Below the pieces are notes generated by a model. That model saw only the letters and a list, made by a program, of their open reading frames with translations, was not told where the DNA came from and did no database searches. Made by a program: the position numbers and the translations under genes. Below, piece by piece: positions 16,551 to 24,639 of a DNA stretch of 64,000 bases (within the stretch, counting starts at the first letter, position 1; every line of letters starts with the position of its first letter). This DNA is from Clostridia bacterium (GTDB lineage Bacteria > Bacillota > Clostridia > Christensenellales > CAG-138): the NCBI GenBank assembly GCA_017524445.1, contig JAFXVP010000030.1, positions 1 to 64,000 on the forward strand, read 5' to 3'.

Positions 16551-17114
16551 ATGATTTCCATGAGAGACGCGATCGAAGCCGCACTTTCGGACTTCGTCGA
16601 ACGGCATACCGGCGTGAAGCCCGAGCTGAAACCGTCGAAAAAGGCGCATCTTGCTTCGAGCAGCTTTTTGCGCGGGGACGCGATCGCGGCGGCGGAAACG
16701 CTGTCCTCGCACGCAAAGGACTGCGCGCTGTTTTCTGCGCCGCTGCTTTCACGCGTGACCACGGAAAACGGCTGGCTGCTGTTCTTTTTCACGGCGGACG
16801 CGATCGACGCGTTTGCGGAGACGCTGCCGCCCGCCGAAGAACCGGACGATTCGTTTTTTATGCGGCGGCTCTGGATCATGGTGCACCACGACGACGCAAA
16901 GACGCCGGACGATCCGAAACTTCTGGACGGTTTTTACGCCGCCTTATTCCATGCACCGGACGGCGAAAAGCGCTTTCTTGCCGCGCCGAAGGCGCACGAC
17001 GGAAACGCGCGCGTCGCGATCGAACAGCGTTTATATCGCATGGCAAAGATCTTATTATGGGAACGGAGGGACCCGATATGCAATACACCTGGCTCGGACA
17101 CTCGACCTTTCTGA
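16551..17114 (+). CDS. Unrecognised cytoplasmic protein, about 185 residues
   Basis: I do not recognise this protein. It has no signal peptide or membrane segment. Its middle is rich in aromatic residues (NGWLLFFFT, FMRRLWIMVHHDDAK), and the C-terminus carries RVAIEQRLYRMAKILLWER, which resembles a helical anticodon-binding (DALR-like) tail, though only weakly. The start may be 16551 or 16560; neither has a clear ribosome binding site. Possible promoters (TTGACT at 16516-16521 with TACCAT, or TTGAAG with TATATA) would start transcription within a few bases of the ATG. The 3' end overlaps the next gene by 37 bases. Confidence 0.65.
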   Translation: MISMRDAIEAALSDFVERHTGVKPELKPSKKAHLASSSFLRGDAIAAAETLSSHAKDCALFSAPLLSRVTTENGWLLFFFTADAIDAFAETLPPAEEPDDSFFMRRLWIMVHHDDAKTPDDPKLLDGFYAALFHAPDGEKRFLAAPKAHDGNARVAIEQRLYRMAKILLWERRDPICNTPGSDTRPF

Positions 17115-17671
17115 TCACCAACGACGCGGGCGGACGGCTCGTCACCGACCCCGCGGACGAACGGACCAGCCCCAATCAGCCGCACGTCACGGCCGACGTA
17201 ATCACCGTTTCGCACCGGCATTTCGACCACTGCGCCACGGAACGCGTCGGCGGCGAGCCGACGGTCAAAGAGAGCGCGGAACCCGAAACGCTCGCGGGCT
17301 TTTCGATCCGCGGCTTTCATGCTTTCCACGACGAGGTGAAAGGCGCAAAGCGCGGCACGAATACAATCTTTCTCTTTGAAGCGGACGGACAGCGGTTCGT
17401 GCACTGCGGCGATCTCGGACATATGCCGAACGAGGAAACGCTCGCCGCGATCAAGGGATGCGACGCCCTTTTGATCCCGGTCGGCGGCATCTACACGGTG
17501 GACGGAAAAACCGCGTGGGCGATCGCAAAGCGCATCGCGCCGAAGACCGTCGTGCCGATGCACTATCAAACGCCCGACCTCGGCTTTGCGCTGGAGCCGG
17601 TCACGAACTTCCTCGCGGCGGCGAAGGCGGACCCCGCGCCGATCGTGATCGAACTCCCCTCCCGCGACTGA
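17078..17671 (+). CDS. MBL-fold metal-dependent hydrolase (UlaG-like / Lactamase_B_3)
   Basis: A 197-residue metallo-beta-lactamase-fold enzyme. It has the opening YTWLGHSTFLI, the metal motif SHRHFDHC (HxHxDH), HCGDLGHMP (Asp ligand) and VVPMHYQTP (last His). Such proteins hydrolyse phosphodiester, lactone or similar bonds, and the substrate here is unknown. The ATG at 17078 is preceded by GGAGGGACC; an ATG seven codons earlier lacks this. It overlaps the end of the unrecognised gene upstream, so the two are translated from one message. Confidence 0.85.
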   Translation: MQYTWLGHSTFLITNDAGGRLVTDPADERTSPNQPHVTADVITVSHRHFDHCATERVGGEPTVKESAEPETLAGFSIRGFHAFHDEVKGAKRGTNTIFLFEADGQRFVHCGDLGHMPNEETLAAIKGCDALLIPVGGIYTVDGKTAWAIAKRIAPKTVVPMHYQTPDLGFALEPVTNFLAAAKADPAPIVIELPSRD

Positions 17672-17683
17672 AAGGAGACGCCC

Positions 17684-18853
17684 ATGCTCGGAACATTTAC
17701 CTTCCATAACCCGACGAAGCTGTATTTCGGCGAAGACGCGCTCAACGGACTCCGCGCGGAGCTTCCGAACTACGGCAAAACCGTGCAGCTCATCTACGGC
17801 GGCGGCTCGGTCAAGAAAAACGGGATCTACGACGCGGTCGTTGCAATTCTGAACGAATGCGGCAAAACGATCGTCGAGGACGGCGGCGTCATGCCGAACC
17901 CGACGACGGAAAAACTGTATGAAGGCGTGCGTATCGCCCGCGAAAACAAGGTCGATCTGCTGCTTGCGGTCGGCGGCGGCTCCTGCTGCGACTACGCAAA
18001 GGCGGTGTCCGTGTCCGTGCACTGCGACGAGGACCCGTGGGACAAGTATTATCTGCGCTATGAGGACCCGACGTGTGAGATCGTGCCGGTCGGGTGCGTG
18101 CTGACGATGGCGGGCACCGGCTCGGAGATGAACGGCGGCTCGGTTATCACGAACCACGCGCAGAAAATGAAGATCGGCAAGGTCTTCGACGACCGCGTCA
18201 TGCCGAAATTCTCGATCCTGAATCCGAAGTTCACGTACTCGCTTCCGATGCGGCAGACCGTCGCGGGCGTGTACGATATCTTCAACCACATCTGCGAACA
18301 GTATTTTTCCGGCACGGACGACAACGTGAGCGACGCGCTGAGTGAAGCGCTGATGCGCTCGGTCGTGAACGCTTCGCGCATCGTCATTTCTGACCCGGAA
18401 AACTACGAGGCGCGGTCGAACATCATGTGGGCGGCGACGTGGGCGCTGAACAACCTGATCGGCTGCGGCAAGACCGAGGACTGGATGGTGCACATGCTCG
18501 GGCAGGCGCTCGGCGCGTACACCGACGCGACGCACGGACTGACGCTTGCCGCGGTCTCCCTGCCGTACTACCGGCTCGTGCTGCCGTACGGATTGCCGAA
18601 GTTTGTACGGTTTGCAAAGGAGGTCTGGCGCGTCGATCCCGCAAACAAAACGGACGAAGAGATCGCAAACGAAGGACTTGAAGCCATGCATGCATGGATG
18701 CGGGAGATCGGCGTCGCCGTTTCGATGCGCGATCTCGGCGCGACGGAGGACATGATTGAGGGGATCGCCGACGCGACGATCCTGATGGACGGCACGGGCT
18801 ACCATACGCTGACGCGTGACGAGGTCGTGCGGATCTTAAAAGAGAGTTTATAA
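17684..18853 (+). CDS. Iron-containing alcohol dehydrogenase, BdhA-like
   Basis: A 389-residue group III alcohol dehydrogenase of the NADH-dependent butanol dehydrogenase type. The Rossmann-like part has LIYGGGSVKKNG and the cofactor stretch AVGGGSCCDYAKAV with MAGTGSEMNGG. Metal ligands are visible in AGVYDIFNHICEQ and TDATHGLTLAAV. It reduces aldehydes to alcohols (or the reverse) using NAD(P)H. It follows the MBL gene by 12 bases with AAAGGAG and precedes a flavodoxin by 13 bases, so this is a small redox operon. Confidence 0.93.
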   Translation: MLGTFTFHNPTKLYFGEDALNGLRAELPNYGKTVQLIYGGGSVKKNGIYDAVVAILNECGKTIVEDGGVMPNPTTEKLYEGVRIARENKVDLLLAVGGGSCCDYAKAVSVSVHCDEDPWDKYYLRYEDPTCEIVPVGCVLTMAGTGSEMNGGSVITNHAQKMKIGKVFDDRVMPKFSILNPKFTYSLPMRQTVAGVYDIFNHICEQYFSGTDDNVSDALSEALMRSVVNASRIVISDPENYEARSNIMWAATWALNNLIGCGKTEDWMVHMLGQALGAYTDATHGLTLAAVSLPYYRLVLPYGLPKFVRFAKEVWRVDPANKTDEEIANEGLEAMHAWMREIGVAVSMRDLGATEDMIEGIADATILMDGTGYHTLTRDEVVRILKESL

Positions 18854-18866
18854 GGAGGAACGCATT

Positions 18867-19343
18867 ATGATCAGATCACTGGTAACGTATTTTTCCGCAA
18901 GCGGCGTAACCGCCGAGGTTGCGGCGCGTCTTGCGGAAGGCGTCGGTGCGGAGCTTTGCGAGATCGTGCCCGAAACGCCGTACAGCAGCGCGGACTTGAA
19001 CTGGATGGACAAAAATTCCCGCAGCACGCTTGAAATGAAGGACGAAAACGCCCGCCCGGCGCTGGCGAAAAAGGACATCCCGGTCAGTGAGTACGACATC
19101 ATCTTCGTCGGCTTCCCGATCTGGTGGTACCGCGAGCCCTCGATCATCGACACGTTCCTCGAGGCGTACGACTTCACCGGCAAGACGATCATCCCGTTTG
19201 CCACCTCCGGCGGCTCTGCCTTAGGCAAAGCGCCCGCCCGCATGGCGGAGCTTTCGAAGGCGAAGGTCCTGCCGGGCCGCGTCTTCCCGCCCAAGGTCTC
19301 CGAGCGCGAGCTCAAGGACTGGGTGCGCACCCTGCCGCTGTAA
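18867..19343 (+). CDS. Flavodoxin
   Basis: A 158-residue flavodoxin-like protein. The FMN phosphate loop region is SLVTYFSASGVTAEVA, followed by DIIFVGFPIWWYREPSIIDTFLE and PFATSGGSALG, which is typical of the flavodoxin_4 group. It carries electrons or acts as a small NAD(P)H quinone/flavin reductase-like domain. It follows the alcohol dehydrogenase gene with AAGGAGG before the ATG, and it is the last gene before a terminator. Confidence 0.9.
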   Translation: MIRSLVTYFSASGVTAEVAARLAEGVGAELCEIVPETPYSSADLNWMDKNSRSTLEMKDENARPALAKKDIPVSEYDIIFVGFPIWWYREPSIIDTFLEAYDFTGKTIIPFATSGGSALGKAPARMAELSKAKVLPGRVFPPKVSERELKDWVRTLPL

Positions 19344-19358
19344 GCACAGAAGTACAGC

Positions 19359-19388
19359 AAAAGCGCCGCGAAAACGGCGCTTTTCGTT
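19359..19388. terminator. Bidirectional terminator
   Basis: An AAAAGCGCCG / CGGCGCTTTT stem, loop CGAAAA, then further T residues. It lies between the flavodoxin gene and the converging acetyltransferase gene. Confidence 0.8.
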
Positions 19389-19415
19389 TTTCCGAAAGTC
19401 TTTGAAGCGTGTCGA

Positions 19416-19943
19416 TCACATCACCTTTTCAAACCGGAACATGCCGTCCGGGAACTGTTCGTCCGTTTCGTTTCCCGCGTCCGGATCGTTCGGGTCGGGA
19501 TGATACTTGTTGAAAAATTCCACGATATGAAAGCCGCACCGATTCACGTAAAAATGGATGTTGCGCTTCTCGAAATACGGCGTGCAGGTCTCCCAGACCT
19601 CCACCTCGGGATGCAGCTTTTCGACGGCGCACCACGCGGCGTAGCCGACGCCGCGGCTGTGTATGCGCGGGGAGACGAACAGCAGCTCCAGATCGCCGCG
19701 CGCGCCCTCGACCCGGATCACGACGCCGCCGACCTTTTCTCCGTCGAGCCAAATGCGGTACGCCTCGCCGCCGTCGATGGATTCCTCGATGACCGCGCGG
19801 GAAATGATCTGATCGCCTTCCTCAAAGTGGTCGTCGCGGCGGCCGAATTCCTCCAGCGCGCCGTAGTTGAACGCCTCCTGATTGTCGCGGATGAACTGCT
19901 CCCGATCGTCCGGGGAGAGCGGAAGAAGCAAAACGTCTTTCAT
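19416..19943 (-). CDS. GNAT family N-acetyltransferase
   Basis: A 175-residue single-domain GNAT protein. LELLFVSPRIHSRGVGYAAW is the acetyl-CoA binding strand-turn-helix, and VWETCTPYFEKRNIHFYVNRCGF is the usual C-terminal motif. The ATG at 19943 overlaps the stop of the upstream double-GNAT gene (ATGA). The acetylated substrate is unknown. Confidence 0.88.
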   Translation of the reverse strand: MKDVLLLPLSPDDREQFIRDNQEAFNYGALEEFGRRDDHFEEGDQIISRAVIEESIDGGEAYRIWLDGEKVGGVVIRVEGARGDLELLFVSPRIHSRGVGYAAWCAVEKLHPEVEVWETCTPYFEKRNIHFYVNRCGFHIVEFFNKYHPDPNDPDAGNETDEQFPDGMFRFEKVM

Positions 19944-20887
19944 ACGGGTTCCTTTCTGTCGATCGCGTAATAGGTAAGATCGCGCAGCTCGCCGAGGTAT
20001 TCCATTTCCCGCGGGGAGAAGCGTGAGAATGTCATGCCGCACTTTTCCATCACGCGGCGCGAGGCGTCGTTGCCGGCAAAATACGACGCCGTGACGGTCT
20101 GCATGCCCTTTTCACCGAACAGATATGTGAGAAAGCGCCGGACTGCCTCGGTCGTATAGCCCCTGTTCCAATGCTGTGAGCCGATCCCGTAGCCGATCTC
20201 GCACGCGCCGTCGGCTTCGTCAAAATACAAAATGATACCGATGAGCCGCCCGGTCTCCTTCAAGCGGATCGCAAAGAGGTCGTCCCGTCCGGGATAGGTC
20301 GAAAAGTCGAAGGTTTCAAGCGATTCTGCGTAGCGGCAGACGAAGGTTTCGAGCACCTTTCTGTCGTGGGAAATGTTAAGGAAATAGTCCTCTTTGTCGG
20401 TCTCCCTGACCCGGTCGAGGATCAGCCGTTCCGTTTCCATGCAGGGCAGATGCTTTGCAAATTCGATCTCGTCCAGTCCGTTCGGAACGGAATGCCGGTT
20501 CCCCGTTTCCGCAAAGCCGAGCCGTTCGTAGAGCCGCCTTGCCCGCGCGTTGTTTTCGAGGATCCACAGCACGGGCGTGCCGGGACATACACCGATCGCG
20601 TAACGCAGAAGCTTCGTGCCGTACCCCTTCCCCTGCTCCTCGGGCAGCACGTACAGATCCTCGATCAGATTTTCCGTCACGGAAACGACGCCGATCGGCT
20701 TTTCTTCGATCAAAAGATAGAGCCGGCTTTTTGCGTCCAGCTTGCGCTGTAAATACGCCGCCTGCCGATCCGCCGTATGCGCTTCGACAAACGCGGGCGT
20801 GCAGAACGCGCGGTGTGATTCCCGCCACGCCGCTGCGTGCACCGCCGCAGCTTCATACAGATTTGTTTTATCGACCGGGATGATCAT
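19940..20887 (-). CDS. Two-domain GNAT acetyltransferase (tandem fusion)
   Basis: A 315-residue protein made of two complete but different GNAT domains. The N-terminal one (about 1-148) has IEDLYVLPEEQGKGYGTKLL and NARARRLYERLGF. The C-terminal one (about 150-310) is RimJ/RimL-like, with METERLILDRV, GYGIGSQHWNRGYTTEAVRR and NDASRRVMEKCGM. Fusions of this sort suggest either two linked modifications or an internal duplication from different ancestors. Substrates are unknown. It has its own promoter within the upstream repeat block. Confidence 0.88.
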   Translation of the reverse strand: MIIPVDKTNLYEAAAVHAAAWRESHRAFCTPAFVEAHTADRQAAYLQRKLDAKSRLYLLIEEKPIGVVSVTENLIEDLYVLPEEQGKGYGTKLLRYAIGVCPGTPVLWILENNARARRLYERLGFAETGNRHSVPNGLDEIEFAKHLPCMETERLILDRVRETDKEDYFLNISHDRKVLETFVCRYAESLETFDFSTYPGRDDLFAIRLKETGRLIGIILYFDEADGACEIGYGIGSQHWNRGYTTEAVRRFLTYLFGEKGMQTVTASYFAGNDASRRVMEKCGMTFSRFSPREMEYLGELRDLTYYAIDRKEPV

Positions 20888-20929
20888 GGTTGTTCCTCCG
20901 TATCATACTGTACGTTTGCGGGATTCACG

Positions 20930-21200
20930 CGCTGCGTCCGTTGCCCGTTCCGCCTTCTTCTCCTCGGAGAAGAAGGCTTTTGGTTGAGCCCTAACCAAAT
21001 CGGATTATATACACAGGACTTTGGTATGTCGAGGCTTCTCCCCCTTTCAGGGTGGAGAAGCTCCGCGAAGCGGTGATGAGGGGGTTCATCGGATCCGCGA
21101 AAAGCTGTCGCTTTTCTGCGTGTACTCCTCATCCGATCCCTTCGGGATCACCTTCCCCATAACAAGGGGAAGGCTTTCCGGCGTGTTGTCCATCTTCTCG
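20930..21200. repeat. Composite non-coding repeat block between two acetyltransferase/Nudix operon halves
   Basis: The 336-base gap 20888-21223 has no gene. Module A (21035-21084) is a CTTCTCC...GGAGAAG stem, then a CCGCGAAGCGG hairpin, then TGATGAGGGGG. Module B (21125-21177) runs the other way: CTCCTCATCCG, a GATCCCTTCGGGATC hairpin, then CTTCCCC...GGGGAAGG. A further stem, CCTTCTTCTCC/GGAGAAGAAGG, lies at about 20950-20972. The same modules recur at 28421-28976 and 63167-63287. Confidence 0.7.
21004..21032 (-). promoter_or_regulatory. SigA-type promoter of the double-GNAT operon, inside the repeat block
   Basis: On the minus strand, TCGACA (21027-21032), 17 bases, TATAAT (21004-21009). 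It would give a leader of about 110 bases containing the GGAGAAG hairpins. Confidence 0.6.
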
Positions 21201-21223
21201 AAAGGCAGACACGGCTTATTTCT

Positions 21224-21685
21224 TTATTCGGGCATCCGCTCAATGAGCGCCGACACGACGCGCCGGGTCGGCGGCATAATCTGTTCAAGGTCGATCTCGT
21301 CGCGGGAGAAGAACCGCAGGTCCTCCATCTCCCCGTCGCACGCCTTCGGCTCGCCGTGCCATTTTCGGGAGACGTAGACGATCTCGAAATTGGAAACCTC
21401 GTCGCCGTTCGGGTAGACGTAGTGCGCCTCCGGTCCCGAATTGACGCAGAAGAACGTGAGCTCGTCCGCAACAAGCCCCATCTCCTCGAACAGCTCCCGC
21501 CTTGCGCAGTCCTCAGCACGCTCGTCGATCTCCGCCGCGCCGCCGGAATAGCCCCACATGTGATTGTCCGCGCGCTTTCCGAGCAAAATCCGCCCGTGTT
21601 CGTCGATGCACGCGACGCTTGCCGCGCACTGCATGAGCGTCCGATGCCCGACGAGCTTCCGCATTTCCGCAATGTATCCTGTCAT
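21224..21685 (-). CDS. Nudix hydrolase
   Basis: A 153-residue protein with a complete Nudix box in GAAEIDERAEDCARRELFEE followed by MGL (about 49-71), fitting GX5EX7REUXEEXGU exactly. It hydrolyses a nucleoside diphosphate linked to another group; the substrate is open. Its ATG overlaps the stop of the GNAT gene before it (ATGA), and it is the last gene of the six-gene minus-strand run that starts at 24471. Confidence 0.92.
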   Translation of the reverse strand: MTGYIAEMRKLVGHRTLMQCAASVACIDEHGRILLGKRADNHMWGYSGGAAEIDERAEDCARRELFEEMGLVADELTFFCVNSGPEAHYVYPNGDEVSNFEIVYVSRKWHGEPKACDGEMEDLRFFSRDEIDLEQIMPPTRRVVSALIERMPE

Positions 21686-22230
21686 GCCTGTTCCTCCGTA
21701 TCAAGATCCAGTTTCAGCGTCAGCGCGTCGTATTTTTGCCCGCGCACCGTGCGCAGGTCCTTGTCCCGCGCGTACAGGACGAAGCCGAGCTTTTCCGCCG
21801 TGCGCAGCATGGCGACATTTCCCGACCACGTCTGCGTGTAGACACAACGCGCGCCGTGCGCTTTGAGATAGTCGATAAACTGCCGGAGCGCTTCCGTGCC
21901 GACGCCGTGCTTTCGCGCGTCCTGCTCCGCAAGATCGATCCCGACCGCGGGGATCTGTTCCGGATTTTCGACGTAGCCGAGATCAAAGTAGCGGCTGACC
22001 CAGCCGACGTGCCTGCCGTCGAGCTCGATCTCAAACTTCCGCCGCAGCGCGTCGGGCGGCAGGTCCTTCACGGTTTCATAGTATTCCGTCCAGCTTTCCC
22101 GCTCCGCTTCCTCGGTCGTCTCCTCCCATTCCCACGGCGCATCCCATTCCGTCCCCCATTCGGTCTCGACCGTGAACCAGCGCACGTAGTCCTCGATGTC
22201 GGACGGCTTCATATCCCGCAGTCGGATCAT
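21682..22230 (-). CDS. GNAT family acetyltransferase (RimJ/RimL-like)
   Basis: A 182-residue GNAT protein. The visible core is VGIDLAEQDARKHGVGTEAL (acetyl-CoA loop) and YTQTWSGNVAMLRTAEKLGF (C-terminal motif). An unusual tryptophan- and glutamate-rich stretch (WGTEWDAPWEWEETTEEAERESW) lies at about 25-47, possibly the substrate-side lid. It overlaps both neighbours by four bases, so it is translationally coupled. The substrate is unknown. Confidence 0.88.
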   Translation of the reverse strand: MIRLRDMKPSDIEDYVRWFTVETEWGTEWDAPWEWEETTEEAERESWTEYYETVKDLPPDALRRKFEIELDGRHVGWVSRYFDLGYVENPEQIPAVGIDLAEQDARKHGVGTEALRQFIDYLKAHGARCVYTQTWSGNVAMLRTAEKLGFVLYARDKDLRTVRGQKYDALTLKLDLDTEEQA

Positions 22231-22799
22231 AGCTTTTCCTCCGTGTAATATGCGTCGATCCCGCCGTAACCCCGGATCAGCTGATTGCGGCGCGTTTTTT
22301 CGATAAAGCTCGCAAGCCGTTTCTGAAACTCCGCGGGACGCTTCCGCGCGGCGTCGATGTAGGCGACGCGGATGCGGCGGTATGCCTCCGGAAAACTCCG
22401 GTAGTGTTCCCAGACGGTTTTGTCCGCTTTTAACGCGTCCAGAATGTCCGCAGGATACACAAACGGCGCGTAGATGATTTCCAGAACGCTTTCCCGCACG
22501 CGCGGATGGATCAGCCCTAATGCGTCCAGCTTCAGAAGCCGCTCGATATTCGGGCGGGAATACGGGCTTCCCTTCCGCCGCGGCGTGAAGCGGCGGATAT
22601 GGTGCCGTTCGTCCAGCGTGCCCGCCCTGCCGTCGATCCAGCCGAAGCAGAGCGCTTCCTCCACGGCGTCGTTGTAGGACACCGCGGGCTCCCCGGACGC
22701 CTTTGCGGGAAAGACAAACCAGACCTCCTGCGCCGTTTCAAAGTGCTCGGAAAGCCATGCGCGCCATTCGCTTCTGCTGTCTGTGTAAAAAAGCTCCAT
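22227..22799 (-). CDS. YdeI/OmpD-associated family protein
   Basis: A 190-residue member of the YdeI family. FTPRRKGSPYSRPNIERLLKL, VSYNDAVEEALCFGWIDG and the C-terminal helical repeat (FIEKTRRNQLIRGY) are the usual landmarks. Members have been linked to peptide or bacteriocin protection, but the biochemical role is unknown. It starts 6 bases after the flavoprotein gene and overlaps the GNAT gene by four bases. Confidence 0.88.
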   Translation of the reverse strand: MELFYTDSRSEWRAWLSEHFETAQEVWFVFPAKASGEPAVSYNDAVEEALCFGWIDGRAGTLDERHHIRRFTPRRKGSPYSRPNIERLLKLDALGLIHPRVRESVLEIIYAPFVYPADILDALKADKTVWEHYRSFPEAYRRIRVAYIDAARKRPAEFQKRLASFIEKTRRNQLIRGYGGIDAYYTEEKL

Positions 22800-22805
22800 G
22801 TGCCT

Positions 22806-23492
22806 TTACTGCTTCCCGCCGTTGACGATCGCGGCGTAAACCTCCTCCGGGATCATCGGCGAACCGATCTCGTTCATCAGCGCTTCCGGGATCGCGCCGG
22901 TCTCGGCGTACGCCCTGCCCGCTTCGCGAATGCGCGCAAGGCGCGGCTCTGTCACGGGCTTTGCCTCCGGCGCGTTGAACATTGGGCTTTCCGGCACGGT
23001 CAGGATCGTATGATCGCACGGAAACAGCAGCCGAAACTGCGCGACGGCGGGCTCGAAATTGTGCCTGCTGTTCGGGAAGCCGCAGCCGCAGATCATGACG
23101 TAGCGGAGATGCGAAAAATCCGCCTGCCCGACGTGCTCGTAGCGGTCGCCGACCTTTTCCATCGACATCGAGGAGAGCGGCAGGATGCGGTCGATGAGCG
23201 CTTTCAGCGGTGCGGGCATGCCGTAACAATAGAGCGGGAAGCTGAACACCAGTACGTCGCTTTTCAGCATTTCTTCGAGGATCCCGCGCATATCGTCGTC
23301 GTGGACGCAGGTCCCGCCGTTGTGCATGCAGGCAAAGCAGCCCGTGCAGTATTCGATGTGCTTGTCGATCGCGTGGATCGTCGTTACCTGCACGTCCGCC
23401 GCGTCCTGCATGCCCTCGATAAACGCGCGGGTCATGTGCATGACGTCGCTTTTTTCCCGCTTGGGGCTGCCGTTCAGAACCAGTATCTTCAT
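22806..23492 (-). CDS. NADPH-dependent FMN reductase / flavodoxin-like oxidoreductase
   Basis: A 228-residue flavoprotein. The phosphate loop NGSPKREKSDVMHMT, the cysteine pair in CTGCFACMHNGG and VFSFPLYCYGMPAPLKALIDR mark the NAD(P)H-dependent iron-sulfur flavoprotein-like group of flavodoxin-fold reductases. No further Cys motif suggests an iron-sulfur centre. It is probably a cytoplasmic FMN-dependent reductase of quinones or small electrophiles. It sits 15 bases after a lipoprotein gene in the same operon. Confidence 0.88.
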   Translation of the reverse strand: MKILVLNGSPKREKSDVMHMTRAFIEGMQDAADVQVTTIHAIDKHIEYCTGCFACMHNGGTCVHDDDMRGILEEMLKSDVLVFSFPLYCYGMPAPLKALIDRILPLSSMSMEKVGDRYEHVGQADFSHLRYVMICGCGFPNSRHNFEPAVAQFRLLFPCDHTILTVPESPMFNAPEAKPVTEPRLARIREAGRAYAETGAIPEALMNEIGSPMIPEEVYAAIVNGGKQ

Positions 23493-23507
23493 AGACGCCT
23501 CCCCGGG

Positions 23508-23897
23508 TTACGGAAGGTCAAAATGGAACGCGCCGTTTTCACATTGCCCGCCCGTTTCCACGATGACGTAAACCGTACCGCCGGATGGCAGCGTCACGGT
23601 ATTTTCAAGCGCGTCCCCCGCGCCGATCGTAAGAAGCGTCGTCTTTCCCTGCCCGCAGTCGTAATACACCGTCGCGCTGCCGGTCTCCAGCTTCGCGGTA
23701 TAGTGCAGCGTGCAGGGCGAACCGCCGCGCAGCGTGAAAACCATCGTGCCGTCAAAGCGATAGAACTCCATAAACGCGCTGTCCTTTTCGTTGGAATGGA
23801 CAAACGCGATCGCGTTGTAATGCGAGGCGTACTTCGAACAGCCGACGAGCCCGACGGCAAACAGGACGATAAACAGGATCGAAATTGCTTTTTTCAT
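23508..23897 (-). CDS. Small lipoprotein of unknown function
   Basis: A 129-residue protein with signal peptide and lipobox VGLVGC (Cys20). The mature domain is short and rich in Thr, Gly and beta-type residues (TLRGGSPCTLHYTAKLETGS, TLPSGGTVYVIVETGG), suggesting a small beta-sandwich on the outer face of the membrane. I do not recognise a family. The ATG has GGGAGGAAACC upstream. Confidence 0.75.
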   Translation of the reverse strand: MKKAISILFIVLFAVGLVGCSKYASHYNAIAFVHSNEKDSAFMEFYRFDGTMVFTLRGGSPCTLHYTAKLETGSATVYYDCGQGKTTLLTIGAGDALENTVTLPSGGTVYVIVETGGQCENGAFHFDLP

Positions 23898-23931
23898 ACG
23901 GTTTCCTCCCTTTCAAACTGCAGGTGTATAT

Positions 23932-24471
23932 TCACGCGTTTTCCGGCGCGAGCGTGATCCAGTAGCGCTGCATGATCCCGCCGTCCGCGCATACGATCTC
24001 GTTTTCGAGCACGCCGCCGTTCTTTTGAATGGCTTTTGCGGAGCCGACGTTGTCTTTATAACAGGTGACGAGCACGCGTTCGATCCCGAGCTTTCTGCAC
24101 TCGGTCAGCGCAAGGCGAAGGAGCTCCGTGCCGTATCCCTTCCTGCGCTCGCTCGGACGGACGCCGTCGCCGATGTGCCCGCCCTCCCGGAGGAGGAAAT
24201 CGTTGAGATAATGACGGATGTCCACCGCGCCTAAAAGTCGGTCGCGTTCCCCGTCCAACAGGAAGAACACCGAAGTCGGTACCCTGCCGTCTTTCGGCTC
24301 TTTGAGTTCCAGATGTGCAAGATAGAAATCAAAGTCGTGACAGTCGTATTTGAAGATCGCGCCGGGAGAACGATCGGTGTGGTTTTGTTCCTGATCGGCC
24401 TTCCATTCGTCGATCATCTCCCCGAGCTGCTTTTCATATGCCCTCGTCAGCTTGATCAGTTTCAGTCCCAT
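23932..24471 (-). CDS. GNAT family acetyltransferase
   Basis: A 179-residue GNAT protein. The core is GHIGDGVRPSERRKGYGTEL (acetyl-CoA loop), then RVLVTCYKDNVGSAKAIQKNGG. It resembles YjdJ-like acetyltransferases that begin MGLKLIKLTRAYEKQLGEMI. The ATG at 24471 has GGAGGAC; the much longer open frame upstream runs antisense to the peptidase gene and is rejected. It is the first gene of the minus-strand run 24471-21224. Confidence 0.9.
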   Translation of the reverse strand: MGLKLIKLTRAYEKQLGEMIDEWKADQEQNHTDRSPGAIFKYDCHDFDFYLAHLELKEPKDGRVPTSVFFLLDGERDRLLGAVDIRHYLNDFLLREGGHIGDGVRPSERRKGYGTELLRLALTECRKLGIERVLVTCYKDNVGSAKAIQKNGGVLENEIVCADGGIMQRYWITLAPENA

Positions 24472-24496
24472 GTCCGTCCTCCGTGCCTTTTTACGT

Positions 24497-24525
24497 ATCA
24501 TACCACACATACGCCGCCGTGTCAC
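24497..24525 (-). promoter_or_regulatory. SigA-type promoter of the GNAT-lipoprotein-flavoprotein-YdeI-GNAT-Nudix operon
   Basis: On the minus strand, GTGACA (24520-24525), 17 bases, TATGAT (24497-24502). Confidence 0.6.
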
Positions 24526-24557
24526 GGTTTTCCTGTCATAACACAACCACGCGTCTA

Positions 24558-24586
24558 TTGAAAACCGCATGCATGCGTGATATACT
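24558..24586 (+). promoter_or_regulatory. SigA-type promoter of the M3 peptidase gene
   Basis: TTGAAA (24558-24563), 17 bases, TATACT (24581-24586). AAAGGAG and the ATG at 24640 follow. Confidence 0.65.
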
Positions 24587-24639
24587 GATGATTTGAGCGA
24601 TGCGCCGGAAAAACGGCGCGCACGAAAGGAGAAACCCGT

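Noticed and set aside
16551..17114. Frameshift joining the unrecognised gene to the MBL hydrolase gene
   Set aside because: The two overlap by 37 bases in different frames, but the MBL protein has a complete N-terminus with its own ribosome binding site, so they are separate genes.
16934..18805. 623-codon minus-strand frame opposite the MBL and alcohol dehydrogenase genes
   Set aside because: Antisense shadow. The plus-strand genes have complete motifs and ribosome binding sites.
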